Assembly: GCA_937967465.1 (NCBI GenBank)
Contig: CALBSW010000138.1
Coordinates: 1 to 23,148 of the forward strand
Reading direction: 5' to 3'
DNA length: 23,148 nt
DNA from: an uncultured Flavobacteriales bacterium
GTDB lineage: Bacteria; Bacteroidota; Bacteroidia; Flavobacteriales_D; Sanyastnellaceae
Part shown: one piece after another, positions 7,736 to 15,009 of the stretch
How positions within the stretch are numbered: position 1 is the first letter of the stretch
Layout of the letters: each line of letters opens with the position of its first letter
The notes under the pieces: model-generated
The model's input: the letters and a program-made list of their open reading frames with translations, nothing else
Database searches by the model: none
What the model was told of the DNA's origin: nothing
Program-made: the position numbers and the translations under genes

Positions 7736-9280
7736 ATGAAACGCCTGATCGCCGCCAGCACTGCGCTGACAGCTTTGTTCTTGTTGCCCTTTCACGCCGC
7801 TGCCGCATCGGTGGACGACGCCATCAACAGTGTCATGGGCCCCGTCACCGATGTCATCACCTCCATCATTTTCTGGAGCATCAACATCGGGGGATTCACC
7901 ATCCCGTTCGTGCTCATCTGGCTCTTCGTGGGCGCCCTCTTCTTCACCGTTTACTTCAAGTTCGTCAACCTGCGGGCCTTTGGGCACGCGTTGGATGTCG
8001 TCCGTGGCAAATTCGATGACCCGAACCACAAAGGAGAGGTGTCCCATTTCCAGGCGCTCACGGCTGCTTTGAGCGGCACAGTGGGCGTAGGCAACATCGC
8101 CGGTGTTGCGGTGGCCGTGTCCTTGGGTGGCCCCGGTGCGACGTTCTGGATGATCATCGCGGGCCTGTTCGGGATGAGTTCCAAGTTCGTGGAGTGCACC
8201 CTCGGATTGAAGTACCGCCGTCAAAATGCCGATGGGTCGGTTTCCGGTGGTCCCATGTACTACCTGCGGGATGGCTTGGCCAAAAAGGGCAACGCAGGTC
8301 TCGGCAAGGTGTTGGCTGCCTTGTTCGCCATTGCCTGCATTGGAGGCTCCTTCGGAGGCGGCAACATGGTGCAGATCAACCAGGCGACCCAGCAGCTCAT
8401 TTCCGTCACCGGCGGGGAGTCCAGCATGTTCTACGGTCAGGGGTGGATCTTCGGAACGCTCATGGCGGTCATCGTCGGCATTGTCATCCTGGGCGGCATC
8501 AAGTCCATTGCCAAGGTGACCGACAAGATTGTGCCCTTCATGGTGGGCATCTACATCCTTGGCGCCCTGTGGGTGATTTTGAGCAACCTCGGTGCCGTGC
8601 CGACGGCGTTCGGGCGCATCATCAGCGGGGCGTTCGCCAGTGATGCCATGTACGGCGGTCTCGTCGGTGTCTTGATCCAAGGCATTCGCCGGGCTGCGTT
8701 CTCCAACGAGGCCGGCATCGGTTCGGCGTCCATCGCGCACAGCGCGGCCAAGACGGATGAGCCGGTCAGCGAGGGCATCGTGGCCTTGCTCGAGCCCTTC
8801 ATCGACACGGTGGTCATCTGCACGATGACGGCCCTGGTGATCGTCATCACGGACTACGGCCAGTTTGATGCGGTCACCGTGCTCGGCAATGCCAAGTCCG
8901 GCTCCTTGGATGCCATTGGATTGACGTCCAGCAGCTTTGAGCAGAGCATCCCCTGGTTCCCCGCCGTCCTGTCGCTGGCTGTCATCCTGTTCGCCCTGTC
9001 GACCATGATTTCGTGGAGCTACTACGGCCTCAAGGCATGGACGTACCTCTTCGGCGAGACGAAAGCGGCCGACCTCAGCTACAAGGCGGTCTTCTGCCTC
9101 TTCGTCATCGTGGGCAGCGCCATCAGCGCAAAGAGCGTGTTTGACTTTGGCGACGCGATGATCTTCGCCATGTGTTTCCCCAATGTGCTTGGACTCTACT
9201 TCCTCGCAGGAGAAGTCAAAGGGGACTTGGCCGACTACCTCCAGCGGGTGAAGTCCGGCGCCATCAAGCGGTACGACTGA
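7736..9280 (+). CDS. Alanine/glycine:cation symporter (AGCS family)
   Basis: A sodium- or proton-coupled uptake carrier for alanine or glycine in the inner membrane; 514 residues. I chose the ATG at 7736 because it begins MKRLIAASTALTALFLLPF and is the only ATG near the membrane part; a longer frame would overlap the channel gene. The AGCS signature is clear: ALSGTVGVGNIAGVAVAVSL followed by GGPGATFWMIIAGLFGMSSK and the FVECTLGLKYR block, then GGPMYYLRDGL, a second half with AAFSNEAGIGSASIAHSAA, and WSYYGLKAW near the end. About 10-11 hydrophobic segments are visible. The N-terminus has an extra signal-like stretch (residues 1-24, ending AAAAS) ahead of the canonical first helix. The substrate is inferred from the family only. 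Confidence 0.92.
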   Translation: MKRLIAASTALTALFLLPFHAAAASVDDAINSVMGPVTDVITSIIFWSINIGGFTIPFVLIWLFVGALFFTVYFKFVNLRAFGHALDVVRGKFDDPNHKGEVSHFQALTAALSGTVGVGNIAGVAVAVSLGGPGATFWMIIAGLFGMSSKFVECTLGLKYRRQNADGSVSGGPMYYLRDGLAKKGNAGLGKVLAALFAIACIGGSFGGGNMVQINQATQQLISVTGGESSMFYGQGWIFGTLMAVIVGIVILGGIKSIAKVTDKIVPFMVGIYILGALWVILSNLGAVPTAFGRIISGAFASDAMYGGLVGVLIQGIRRAAFSNEAGIGSASIAHSAAKTDEPVSEGIVALLEPFIDTVVICTMTALVIVITDYGQFDAVTVLGNAKSGSLDAIGLTSSSFEQSIPWFPAVLSLAVILFALSTMISWSYYGLKAWTYLFGETKAADLSYKAVFCLFVIVGSAISAKSVFDFGDAMIFAMCFPNVLGLYFLAGEVKGDLADYLQRVKSGAIKRYD

Positions 9281-10183
9281 TTGGGACGCGCCAATCTGGT
9301 TCCGCCGCCCCGGGCTGAGAGGCTGGGCGTGGCCTGCATCGCCGCGTGCCTTCTTTTCTGGTGTGGCGTGGAGGTGTGGCTTGCCCGGCTGCCAGATGAG
9401 CCGGACCCGATCCCGGTGACCACCTTGCTGATGGCGTTGGATCGCCTTCCTGGGCCGGAGGCAGGGCCCAAGAGGCCGCTCGTTACAGGTCCCATTGACG
9501 TTCAATCACTGGACTCCGCAGGTTGGGTGGCCGCGGGCCTCACGCCCAAGCAGGCCGCATCTGCACTGCGGTATCGGGCGGCTGTGGGTGGTTTCTTGAA
9601 CGAAGAGGTCCTGCGCAGAATGCGCGTGTTGCCGCAGGGTTGGATGGAGCGATACGGCGACCAGCTGCGTTTTCCAGAGCCCCCTCCAACGGAGCCCACC
9701 CCCTCAAAGGAATCAGGCAGGTCGCAACAGATGACGACATCCGGCGAAGGGCCATCGGGGCGGCGGCGGGCGGCAGCGCCCGAGGAGCCTGTGGACTTGA
9801 ACCGAACGGACAGCTTGACGCTCCTTCGGATGAAGGGCGTTGGGCCCTGGGTGGCAGGTCGCATCCTGGAGGCCCGTCGGAAATGGGGAGGCTTTGCCGC
9901 TCCGGAGCAACTGCAGGAAGCGCTGGGGTGGGACAGCCTGGCCAATGTGCTGTTGTCACGATTTGAGGCCAACGCGGCGGACGTGGTGCAGCGCTGTCCA
10001 GACTCGTTGTCGGCATCGGATTGGCAAGACATCCCCGGCGTCAGCCGAAAGGAGGCAGAAGTGTTGGCGCGTTACGTGGCACTGCATGGGGCTCCCGGGG
10101 GCAATGTGAGCGGCTGTTTGGGGGTCCGGGATTCGGTTTTGCGGCAAGTGGCCATCTATTTGCGGCCGTGTGGGGAGAAATGA
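9281..10183 (+). CDS. Membrane-anchored helix-hairpin-helix (ComEA-like) protein
   Basis: A 300-residue protein with a single N-terminal membrane helix (about 15-35, preceded by several Arg) and HhH DNA-binding repeats: a degenerate one near 74-120 (GLTPKQAASALRYRAAVGGF), a good one near 167-215 (VDLNRTDSLTLLRMKGVG, then AGRILEARRKWGGFAAPEQL) and a third near 235-290 (IPGVSRKEAEVLARYVALHG). A Pro/Ser/Arg-rich linker lies at about 130-165. The proposed start is a TTG at 9281 directly after the symporter stop; no ATG precedes the membrane helix, and a GTG at 9328 would cut into it. Positive residues before the helix suggest the HhH part faces the periplasm, as in ComEA, which would fit DNA binding during uptake. 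Many Bacteroidota carry such proteins without known function. Confidence 0.75.
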   Translation: MGRANLVPPPRAERLGVACIAACLLFWCGVEVWLARLPDEPDPIPVTTLLMALDRLPGPEAGPKRPLVTGPIDVQSLDSAGWVAAGLTPKQAASALRYRAAVGGFLNEEVLRRMRVLPQGWMERYGDQLRFPEPPPTEPTPSKESGRSQQMTTSGEGPSGRRRAAAPEEPVDLNRTDSLTLLRMKGVGPWVAGRILEARRKWGGFAAPEQLQEALGWDSLANVLLSRFEANAADVVQRCPDSLSASDWQDIPGVSRKEAEVLARYVALHGAPGGNVSGCLGVRDSVLRQVAIYLRPCGEK

Positions 10184-10221
10184 CCCATTCGTCGCGATCT
10201 TACAGGACAAAGCCGGACGCA

Positions 10222-11379
10222 ATGAACTTCCAGGAGAACGAAACCATCGGGGCCATCCGCGACATGGTCCGCGACTTCGCCGCGAAAGAGATCGCCCCCC
10301 ATGTGATGGAGTGGGATGAAGCACAGTACTTCCCGCGTGAGGCGTTCTCCAAAATGGGGGAATTGGGCATGCTCGGCATGCTTGTACCGGAGGCATATGG
10401 TGGTGCCGGTTTGGGCTATGGGGAGTACGTGGCAGCCATCGAAGAATTGGCCGCCGTCTGCGGGTCCGTGGGGCTCAGCATGGCCGCACACAACAGCCTG
10501 TGCACCAACCACATTTTGACGTTTGGCAATGAGGAGCAAAAGCAGAAGTGGCTGCCGAAACTGGCTTCAGGTCAGCACATCGGCGCGTGGGGGCTGACCG
10601 AGGCTGGCACCGGTTCAGATGCGATGCGGATGCGGTGCACCGCAGTCGATGAAGGCGACCATTGGGTGGTCAATGGCACCAAGAATTGGATCACGCATGG
10701 GCTGTCTGCTGAAGTGGCGGTCGTTCTGGTGCGCACAGGAGAATTGCTCGACAGCCACGGCATCACGGCGATGGTCGTGGAGCGTGACATGCCAGGCTTC
10801 CGAGGAGGAAAGAAGGAGAACAAACTCGGCATGCGGGCATCGGAGACGGCGGAGCTGATTTTTGAGGACTGCCGCATCCCCAAGTCCCACGTGTTGGGCG
10901 AAGTGGGGGAGGGCTTCATTCAGGCCATGAAGATTCTGGATGGAGGGCGCATTTCCATTGCGGCCTTGTCATTGGGCATCGGACGTGGGGCGTTGGATGC
11001 CGCGGTCCGCTACGCCAAAGAGCGCGAGCAGTTCGGCCAACCCATTGCCCACTTCCAGGGCATCGGATTCAAGCTGGCCGACATGGCTGTCAGTGTGGAA
11101 GTGGCGCGACAGTTGATTCACAAGGCTTGCTGGGCCAAGGAGAATGGCGGTGATGTGACCCGGTTGGGGGCCATGGCCAAATACAATGCCTCCGAGATGT
11201 GCGTGAGCGTCGCCACCGATGCCGTTCAAGTCTTTGGTGGATATGGGTATACCAAGGAGTTTCCAGTGGAGAAGCACTACCGTGATGCCAAGCTCTGCAC
11301 CATCGGCGAAGGGACCAGCGAGATCCAGAAGCTGGTCATTTCACGCAGTTTGATCCAGAAAGGGGCGCACACTGAATGA
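10222..11379 (+). CDS. Acyl-CoA dehydrogenase, short/medium-chain type
   Basis: An FAD enzyme that introduces the alpha-beta double bond in acyl-CoA, passing electrons to ETF. The ATG at 10222 gives 385 residues, the normal length; an in-frame extension upstream would overlap the HhH gene. Blocks in order: the N-terminal helical domain; GMLVPEAYGGAGLGYGEY; the FAD/substrate signature GAWGLTEAGTGSD near 121-133; WVVNGTKNWITHG; a middle beta domain with KLGMRASET; and REQFGQPIAHFQ in the C-terminal helical domain. The likely catalytic base is E363 in GEGTSEIQ. This fits butyryl-CoA/short-chain dehydrogenases, but the chain length cannot be read from the sequence. A 7-bp hairpin (GACTTCC/GGAAGTC, 11378-11394) overlaps its stop codon. 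Confidence 0.93.
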   Translation: MNFQENETIGAIRDMVRDFAAKEIAPHVMEWDEAQYFPREAFSKMGELGMLGMLVPEAYGGAGLGYGEYVAAIEELAAVCGSVGLSMAAHNSLCTNHILTFGNEEQKQKWLPKLASGQHIGAWGLTEAGTGSDAMRMRCTAVDEGDHWVVNGTKNWITHGLSAEVAVVLVRTGELLDSHGITAMVVERDMPGFRGGKKENKLGMRASETAELIFEDCRIPKSHVLGEVGEGFIQAMKILDGGRISIAALSLGIGRGALDAAVRYAKEREQFGQPIAHFQGIGFKLADMAVSVEVARQLIHKACWAKENGGDVTRLGAMAKYNASEMCVSVATDAVQVFGGYGYTKEFPVEKHYRDAKLCTIGEGTSEIQKLVISRSLIQKGAHTE

Positions 11380-11406
11380 CTTCCCGCGGAAGTCGCTGAA
11401 ATCCGC

Positions 11407-11414
11407 TATCTTCG
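11407..11414 (+). promoter_or_regulatory. Candidate -7 element (TATCTTCG) for rpsU
   Basis: TATCTTCG is one base from TAnnTTTG and lies 18 bases before the rpsU ATG, predicting a leader of roughly 12 nt. A short inverted repeat, GACTTCC-CGC-GGAAGTC (11378-11394), sits directly upstream where a -33 region would be. It could be an operator or the end of the previous transcript. No TTTG -33 box is visible. Confidence 0.4.
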
Positions 11415-11432
11415 CGGTCCCAATTTTCCAAC

Positions 11433-11621
11433 ATGCTCATTATTCCGGTCAAGGAGGGAGAAAACATCGAGCGCGCCCTCAAGCGCTTCAAGAAGAAGTT
11501 CGATCGTACGAAAACAGGTCGCATGCTGCGTGCCCGTAAGACGTACGTCAAGCCCAAGACGGTGCGCCGCGAGGCCATGAAGAAGGCCGTCTACAAAAAC
11601 AAGAAGGCATTGATGGGCTGA
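11433..11621 (+). CDS. rpsU: Small ribosomal subunit protein bS21
   Basis: A 62-residue basic ribosomal protein of the 30S platform near the 3' end of 16S rRNA. The sequence begins MLIIPVKEGENIERALKRFK and continues with the basic helices typical of S21 (KKFDRTKTGRMLRARKTYV). In Bacteroidota ribosomes bS21 helps hide the anti-Shine-Dalgarno sequence (family knowledge). The leader (CCCAATTTTCCAAC before the ATG) has no Shine-Dalgarno, but AAGGAGGG occurs inside the gene at 11451-11458, encoding the conserved Lys-Glu-Gly. The order rpsU-xerC-hpf-tRNAs-tuf is typical of the phylum. Confidence 0.96.
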   Translation: MLIIPVKEGENIERALKRFKKKFDRTKTGRMLRARKTYVKPKTVRREAMKKAVYKNKKALMG

Positions 11622-11632
11622 TAATTTGTCCT

Positions 11633-11673
11633 TTTGGTTTGGTCGGGTAATATTCACCACAGACCAAACCAAA
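11633..11673. repeat. Perfect 12-bp inverted repeat between rpsU and xerC
   Basis: TTTGGTTTGGTC (11633-11644) and GACCAAACCAAA (11662-11673) are exact reverse complements around a 17-nt loop. The right arm ends one base before the xerC ATG. The hairpin lies 11 bases after the rpsU stop. There is no T-run after it, so it is not a textbook terminator. It could attenuate rpsU read-through, mask xerC initiation in the mRNA, or be a protein-binding site. TTTG at 11625-11628 and TAATATTC at 11648-11655 are 19 bp apart, so a weak promoter may be nested in the repeat. Confidence 0.8.
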
Positions 11674-11674
11674 C

Positions 11675-12580
11675 ATGTCTTCTACGCTTTCTTCTCAGAA
11701 GCCATTACAGGCCTTTCTGCATTTCCTCGAGAAGGAAAAGCGGGGCAGCGTACACACTTTGAGGTGTTATCGCTCAGACCTGAACCAGCTTCAACGGTTT
11801 CTTTCTGATCAATATGACCACCATGAGTTGGTGGGCATCCAAGGCGACTGGGTTCGCGCTTGGGTGGTGAACATGATGCAGGAAGGCCGCAGTCCGCGGA
11901 CCATTCACCGCAAAGTGAGTGCCTTCCGGACATTCAACCGGTACGCGCGCCGGATGTCGTTCACCGACAAGGACCCGAGCAATGGCGTGACCCTTCCCAA
12001 ATTGGAGAAGCGCGTCAGAGAGGTTGTCCCAGAGCGCAACATCAATGCCCTTCTCGACAGTTCCATTTTCCCGGATACCTGGTCTGGTCTTCGGGACAGG
12101 TTGATGTTGACCCTGTTGTACGAGACGGGCATTCGCCAAGACGAGTTGATCCAGTTGCGCCATGCAGACGTACAGGTCAGCCGCAAGACCATCAAGGTCA
12201 AAGGCAAAGGCGGCAAGGAGCGTTTCATCCCGGTGTCACAAAGCCTGTTGGATTTGGCGGAGGAATACATGCGCAACCGTCCCGGTGTCAGCGAATTCCT
12301 AATCGTCACGGACAGCGGCCGAGAGTTGTATCCATCCTTTGTTTACCGGAGGGTCAACCATTATATTACGGAGACGAGCTCGCTTAGCAAGTGCAGCCCT
12401 CACGTCATCCGGCACTCGTTCGCTACGCACCTTTTGAATCGCGGAGCGGACATCAATGCGGTGAAGGAATTGTTGGGACACAGCAGTCTGAATGCCACCC
12501 AGCATTACACCCACCTCACCACGAAGCGCTTGAAGGACGCACACAAAGGGTCACCACTTGATACGCGAGGCATCTTTTGA
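11675..12580 (+). CDS. xerC: Tyrosine recombinase XerC (chromosome dimer resolution type)
   Basis: A 301-residue site-specific recombinase that, with a XerD partner, would act at dif to resolve chromosome dimers. The N-terminal SAM-like core-binding domain spans about 5-90 (FLHFLEKEKRGSVHTLRCYR). The catalytic domain has R154 (TGIRQDELIQL), the beta-hairpin lysine region KGKGGKERFIPV, H243 and R246 (HVIRHSFATHLL), H269 (LLGHSSLNAT) and the nucleophile Y278 (HYTHLT). All catalytic residues are present. Length and context (between rpsU and hpf) support a housekeeping Xer protein and not an element integrase. C versus D is assigned by position and general similarity only. The ATG at 11675 abuts the inverted repeat. 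Confidence 0.85.
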   Translation: MSSTLSSQKPLQAFLHFLEKEKRGSVHTLRCYRSDLNQLQRFLSDQYDHHELVGIQGDWVRAWVVNMMQEGRSPRTIHRKVSAFRTFNRYARRMSFTDKDPSNGVTLPKLEKRVREVVPERNINALLDSSIFPDTWSGLRDRLMLTLLYETGIRQDELIQLRHADVQVSRKTIKVKGKGGKERFIPVSQSLLDLAEEYMRNRPGVSEFLIVTDSGRELYPSFVYRRVNHYITETSSLSKCSPHVIRHSFATHLLNRGADINAVKELLGHSSLNATQHYTHLTTKRLKDAHKGSPLDTRGIF

Positions 12581-12604
12581 AGTCTCACCCTCAAGTGAAC
12601 CCAC

Positions 12605-12898
12605 ATGCAAGTACAAGTCCAATCCATCCACTTCAAGGCCGACAGCGCCTTGGTTCAGTTCATCCAGGACAAACTCGAGAAGTTGACCTTGTTTCATCCT
12701 GGCATTCAGAAGGCCGACGTTCACTTGCGCGTTGACCGAGATCAGGACCGCGAAAACAAGCGGGTTGAAATCAGCTTGGGCCTCCCGGGTCCCGACCTTC
12801 ACAGTGGTCGCCGAGCAGCCAGTTTTGAAGAGGCCACATCCGACGCTGTCGAGGCCTTGCGCCGACAGCTCGAAAAGGTTCGCGGCAAGGCGGCGTGA
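12605..12898 (+). CDS. hpf: Ribosome hibernation promoting factor, short form
   Basis: A 97-residue HPF/RaiA-family protein that binds the 30S decoding region and silences ribosomes in slow growth. It begins MQVQVQSIHFKADSALVQF, continues with the beta-strand region VHLRVDRDQDRENKRVEISL, and ends with the amphipathic helix ASFEEATSDAVEALRRQLEK typical of the family. It lacks the C-terminal dimerisation domain of long HPF. It lies 24 nt after xerC and is followed by a terminator at 12968, so rpsU-xerC-hpf probably form one transcription unit. Confidence 0.92.
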   Translation: MQVQVQSIHFKADSALVQFIQDKLEKLTLFHPGIQKADVHLRVDRDQDRENKRVEISLGLPGPDLHSGRRAASFEEATSDAVEALRRQLEKVRGKAA

Positions 12899-12937
12899 GC
12901 CGTTTGCGAAAAGGGCGATAACAGTTGTCTGCTCCCC

Positions 12938-12968
12938 CTTGTAGCGAAGTTTTTATGCACTACATTTG
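12938..12968 (+). promoter_or_regulatory. Bacteroidota-type promoter for the tRNA-tuf operon
   Basis: CTTG (12938-12941), 19 bp, then TACATTTG (12961-12968) fits the sigma-ABfr promoter pattern, with a full match to the -7 consensus TAnnTTTG and a near match to the -33 TTTG. The spacer is T-rich. The predicted start lies around 12973-12975, inside the left arm of the terminator hairpin that follows. It is 50 bases upstream of tRNA-Thr and is the best promoter match in the window. Confidence 0.68.
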
Positions 12969-12997
12969 CCCTCCCTAAATCGGGGAGGGCTTTTTTT
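12968..12997 (+). terminator. Rho-independent terminator after hpf
   Basis: GCCCTCCC (12968-12975) pairs perfectly with GGGAGGGC (12983-12990) across a 7-nt loop and is followed by seven T (12991-12997). It is a classic intrinsic terminator for transcripts arriving from hpf. Its left arm overlaps the last base of the -7 element and the predicted start of the tRNA operon promoter. Confidence 0.88.
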
Positions 12998-13017
12998 GGC
13001 CCTGTTCTTTGACACAG

Positions 13018-13094
13018 GCCGGTGTAGCTCAGTTGGCCAGAGCAGCTGATTTGTAATCAGCGGGTCGGGGGTTCGAATCCCTCCACCGGCTCCA
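13018..13094 (+). tRNA. tRNA-Thr (anticodon TGT)
   Basis: The acceptor stem GCCGGTG/CACCGGC is perfect. The anticodon stem is GCTGA/TCAGC with loop TTTGTAA and anticodon TGT at 13052-13054. The T arm GGGGGTTCGAATCCCTC is intact. The discriminator T is followed by an encoded CCA (13092-13094). It corresponds in order to E. coli thrU. Confidence 0.97.
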
Positions 13095-13118
13095 TACACC
13101 GACCACATGACCCAAAAT

Positions 13119-13201
13119 GGGGGTACGCCGGAGTTGGAGAGCCGGGGCAGACTGTAAATCTGTTGTCTATGACTGAATAGGTTCGAATCCTATTACCCCC
13201 A
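13119..13201 (+). tRNA. tRNA-Tyr (anticodon GTA)
   Basis: The acceptor stem is GGGGGTA/TACCCCC. The anticodon stem is GCAGA/TCTGT with loop CTGTAAA and anticodon GTA at 13154-13156. A long variable arm (class II) is present, giving 83 nt. The discriminator A at 13201 is followed by CAA, so CCA is not encoded and must be added by the CCA enzyme. Confidence 0.96.
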
Positions 13202-13208
13202 CAAACAA

Positions 13209-13284
13209 GCGGAAGTAGCTCAGTTGGTAGAGCGTCAGCCTTCCAAGCTGAATGTCGCGAGTTCGAATCTCGTCTTCCGCTCCA
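13209..13284 (+). tRNA. tRNA-Gly (anticodon TCC)
   Basis: The acceptor stem is GCGGAAG/CTTCCGC. The anticodon stem is TCAGC/GCTGA with loop CTTCCAA and anticodon TCC at 13242-13244. The T loop GTTCGAATC is intact. The discriminator T is followed by an encoded CCA (13282-13284). It starts 7 nt after tRNA-Tyr. Confidence 0.97.
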
Positions 13285-13310
13285 CGGTCGTCCAACGGGA
13301 CGATTCGCAT

Positions 13311-13382
13311 GCCGATGTAGCTCAGGGGTAGAGCGCTTCCTTGGTAAGGAAGAGGTCACGGGTTCAATTCCCGTCATTGGCT
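13311..13382 (+). tRNA. tRNA-Thr (anticodon GGT)
   Basis: The acceptor stem GCCGATG/CATTGGC has one G-T pair. The anticodon stem is CTTCC/GGAAG with loop TTGGTAA and anticodon GGT at 13343-13345. The discriminator T at 13382 is followed by CTA, so CCA is not encoded. It lies 49 nt before tuf, like thrT before tufB in E. coli. Confidence 0.96.
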
Positions 13383-13431
13383 CTAAAGAAGCACATCTTT
13401 CATTTACGTATAACCACAAACAACCCAAACC

Positions 13432-14616
<1,185 letters not shown>

Positions 14617-14645
14617 GCACCGGTTTTCAACGAATAACGAAAGGG

Positions 14646-14677
14646 GAAAGAAGGTGCCCAACCGGGCATCTTCTTTC
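14646..14677 (+). terminator. 14-bp hairpin after tuf
   Basis: GAAAGAAGGTGCCC (14646-14659) pairs with GGGCATCTTCTTTC (14664-14677) around AACC; one pair is G-U. The A-rich left and T-rich right flanks are part of the stem, and there is no separate T-run after it. It probably ends or attenuates the tRNA-tuf transcript ahead of tRNA-Trp; it could also be a processing structure. Confidence 0.75.
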
Positions 14678-14684
14678 GCCGTCT

Positions 14685-14757
14685 ACGGGCATAGCTCAAT
14701 TGGTAGAGTAGCGGTCTCCAAAACCGTTGGTTGCAGGTTCGAGTCCTGCTGCCCGTG
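14685..14757 (+). tRNA. tRNA-Trp (anticodon CCA)
   Basis: The acceptor stem is ACGGGCA/TGCCCGT. The anticodon stem is GCGGT/ACCGT with loop CTCCAAA and anticodon CCA at 14718-14720. The discriminator is G (14757), as expected for tryptophan. It is followed by CAA, so the 3' CCA is not encoded. It starts only 7 nt after the tuf hairpin and ends 15 nt before secE. Confidence 0.97.
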
Positions 14758-14772
14758 CAAAACACCATCGAC

Positions 14773-14994
14773 ATGGCAAACGTCATCGAATATGTGAAGG
14801 ACAGCTACACCGAACTGGTGGAGCGCGTGACCTGGCCCGGCCCCAAGCAATTGCAGGAGGCTTCCGTGCTGGTGTTCGTGGCTTCCCTCGTCATTGCGGG
14901 CATTGTGTTCGCCATGGACTGGGTGTTCGGTGTGAACAGTGCAGAGAGCCTCTGGCAAGGGGTCATCGGCATGATCTACACCTACGTCATTTGA
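14773..14994 (+). CDS. secE: Preprotein translocase subunit SecE
   Basis: An essential small subunit of the SecYEG channel in the inner membrane; 73 residues, the single-TM form. It starts at ATG 14773 as MANVIEYVKDSYTELVERVTW, which contains the conserved amphipathic helix ending in VTWPGPKQL. The membrane helix is about residues 28-50 (ASVLVFVASLVIAGIVFAMD). A longer in-frame extension would run into tRNA-Trp and is rejected. nusG follows after 15 nt, the near-universal secE-nusG pair. Confidence 0.95.
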   Translation: MANVIEYVKDSYTELVERVTWPGPKQLQEASVLVFVASLVIAGIVFAMDWVFGVNSAESLWQGVIGMIYTYVI

Positions 14995-15009
14995 AGCGGA
15001 ATTTGAACC

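Noticed and set aside
11675..12580. xerC as an integrase of a mobile element next to a tRNA cluster
   Set aside because: It is flanked by the housekeeping genes rpsU and hpf in an order typical of the phylum. I see no attachment-site repeats of the tRNA ends, no cargo genes and no change in base composition.
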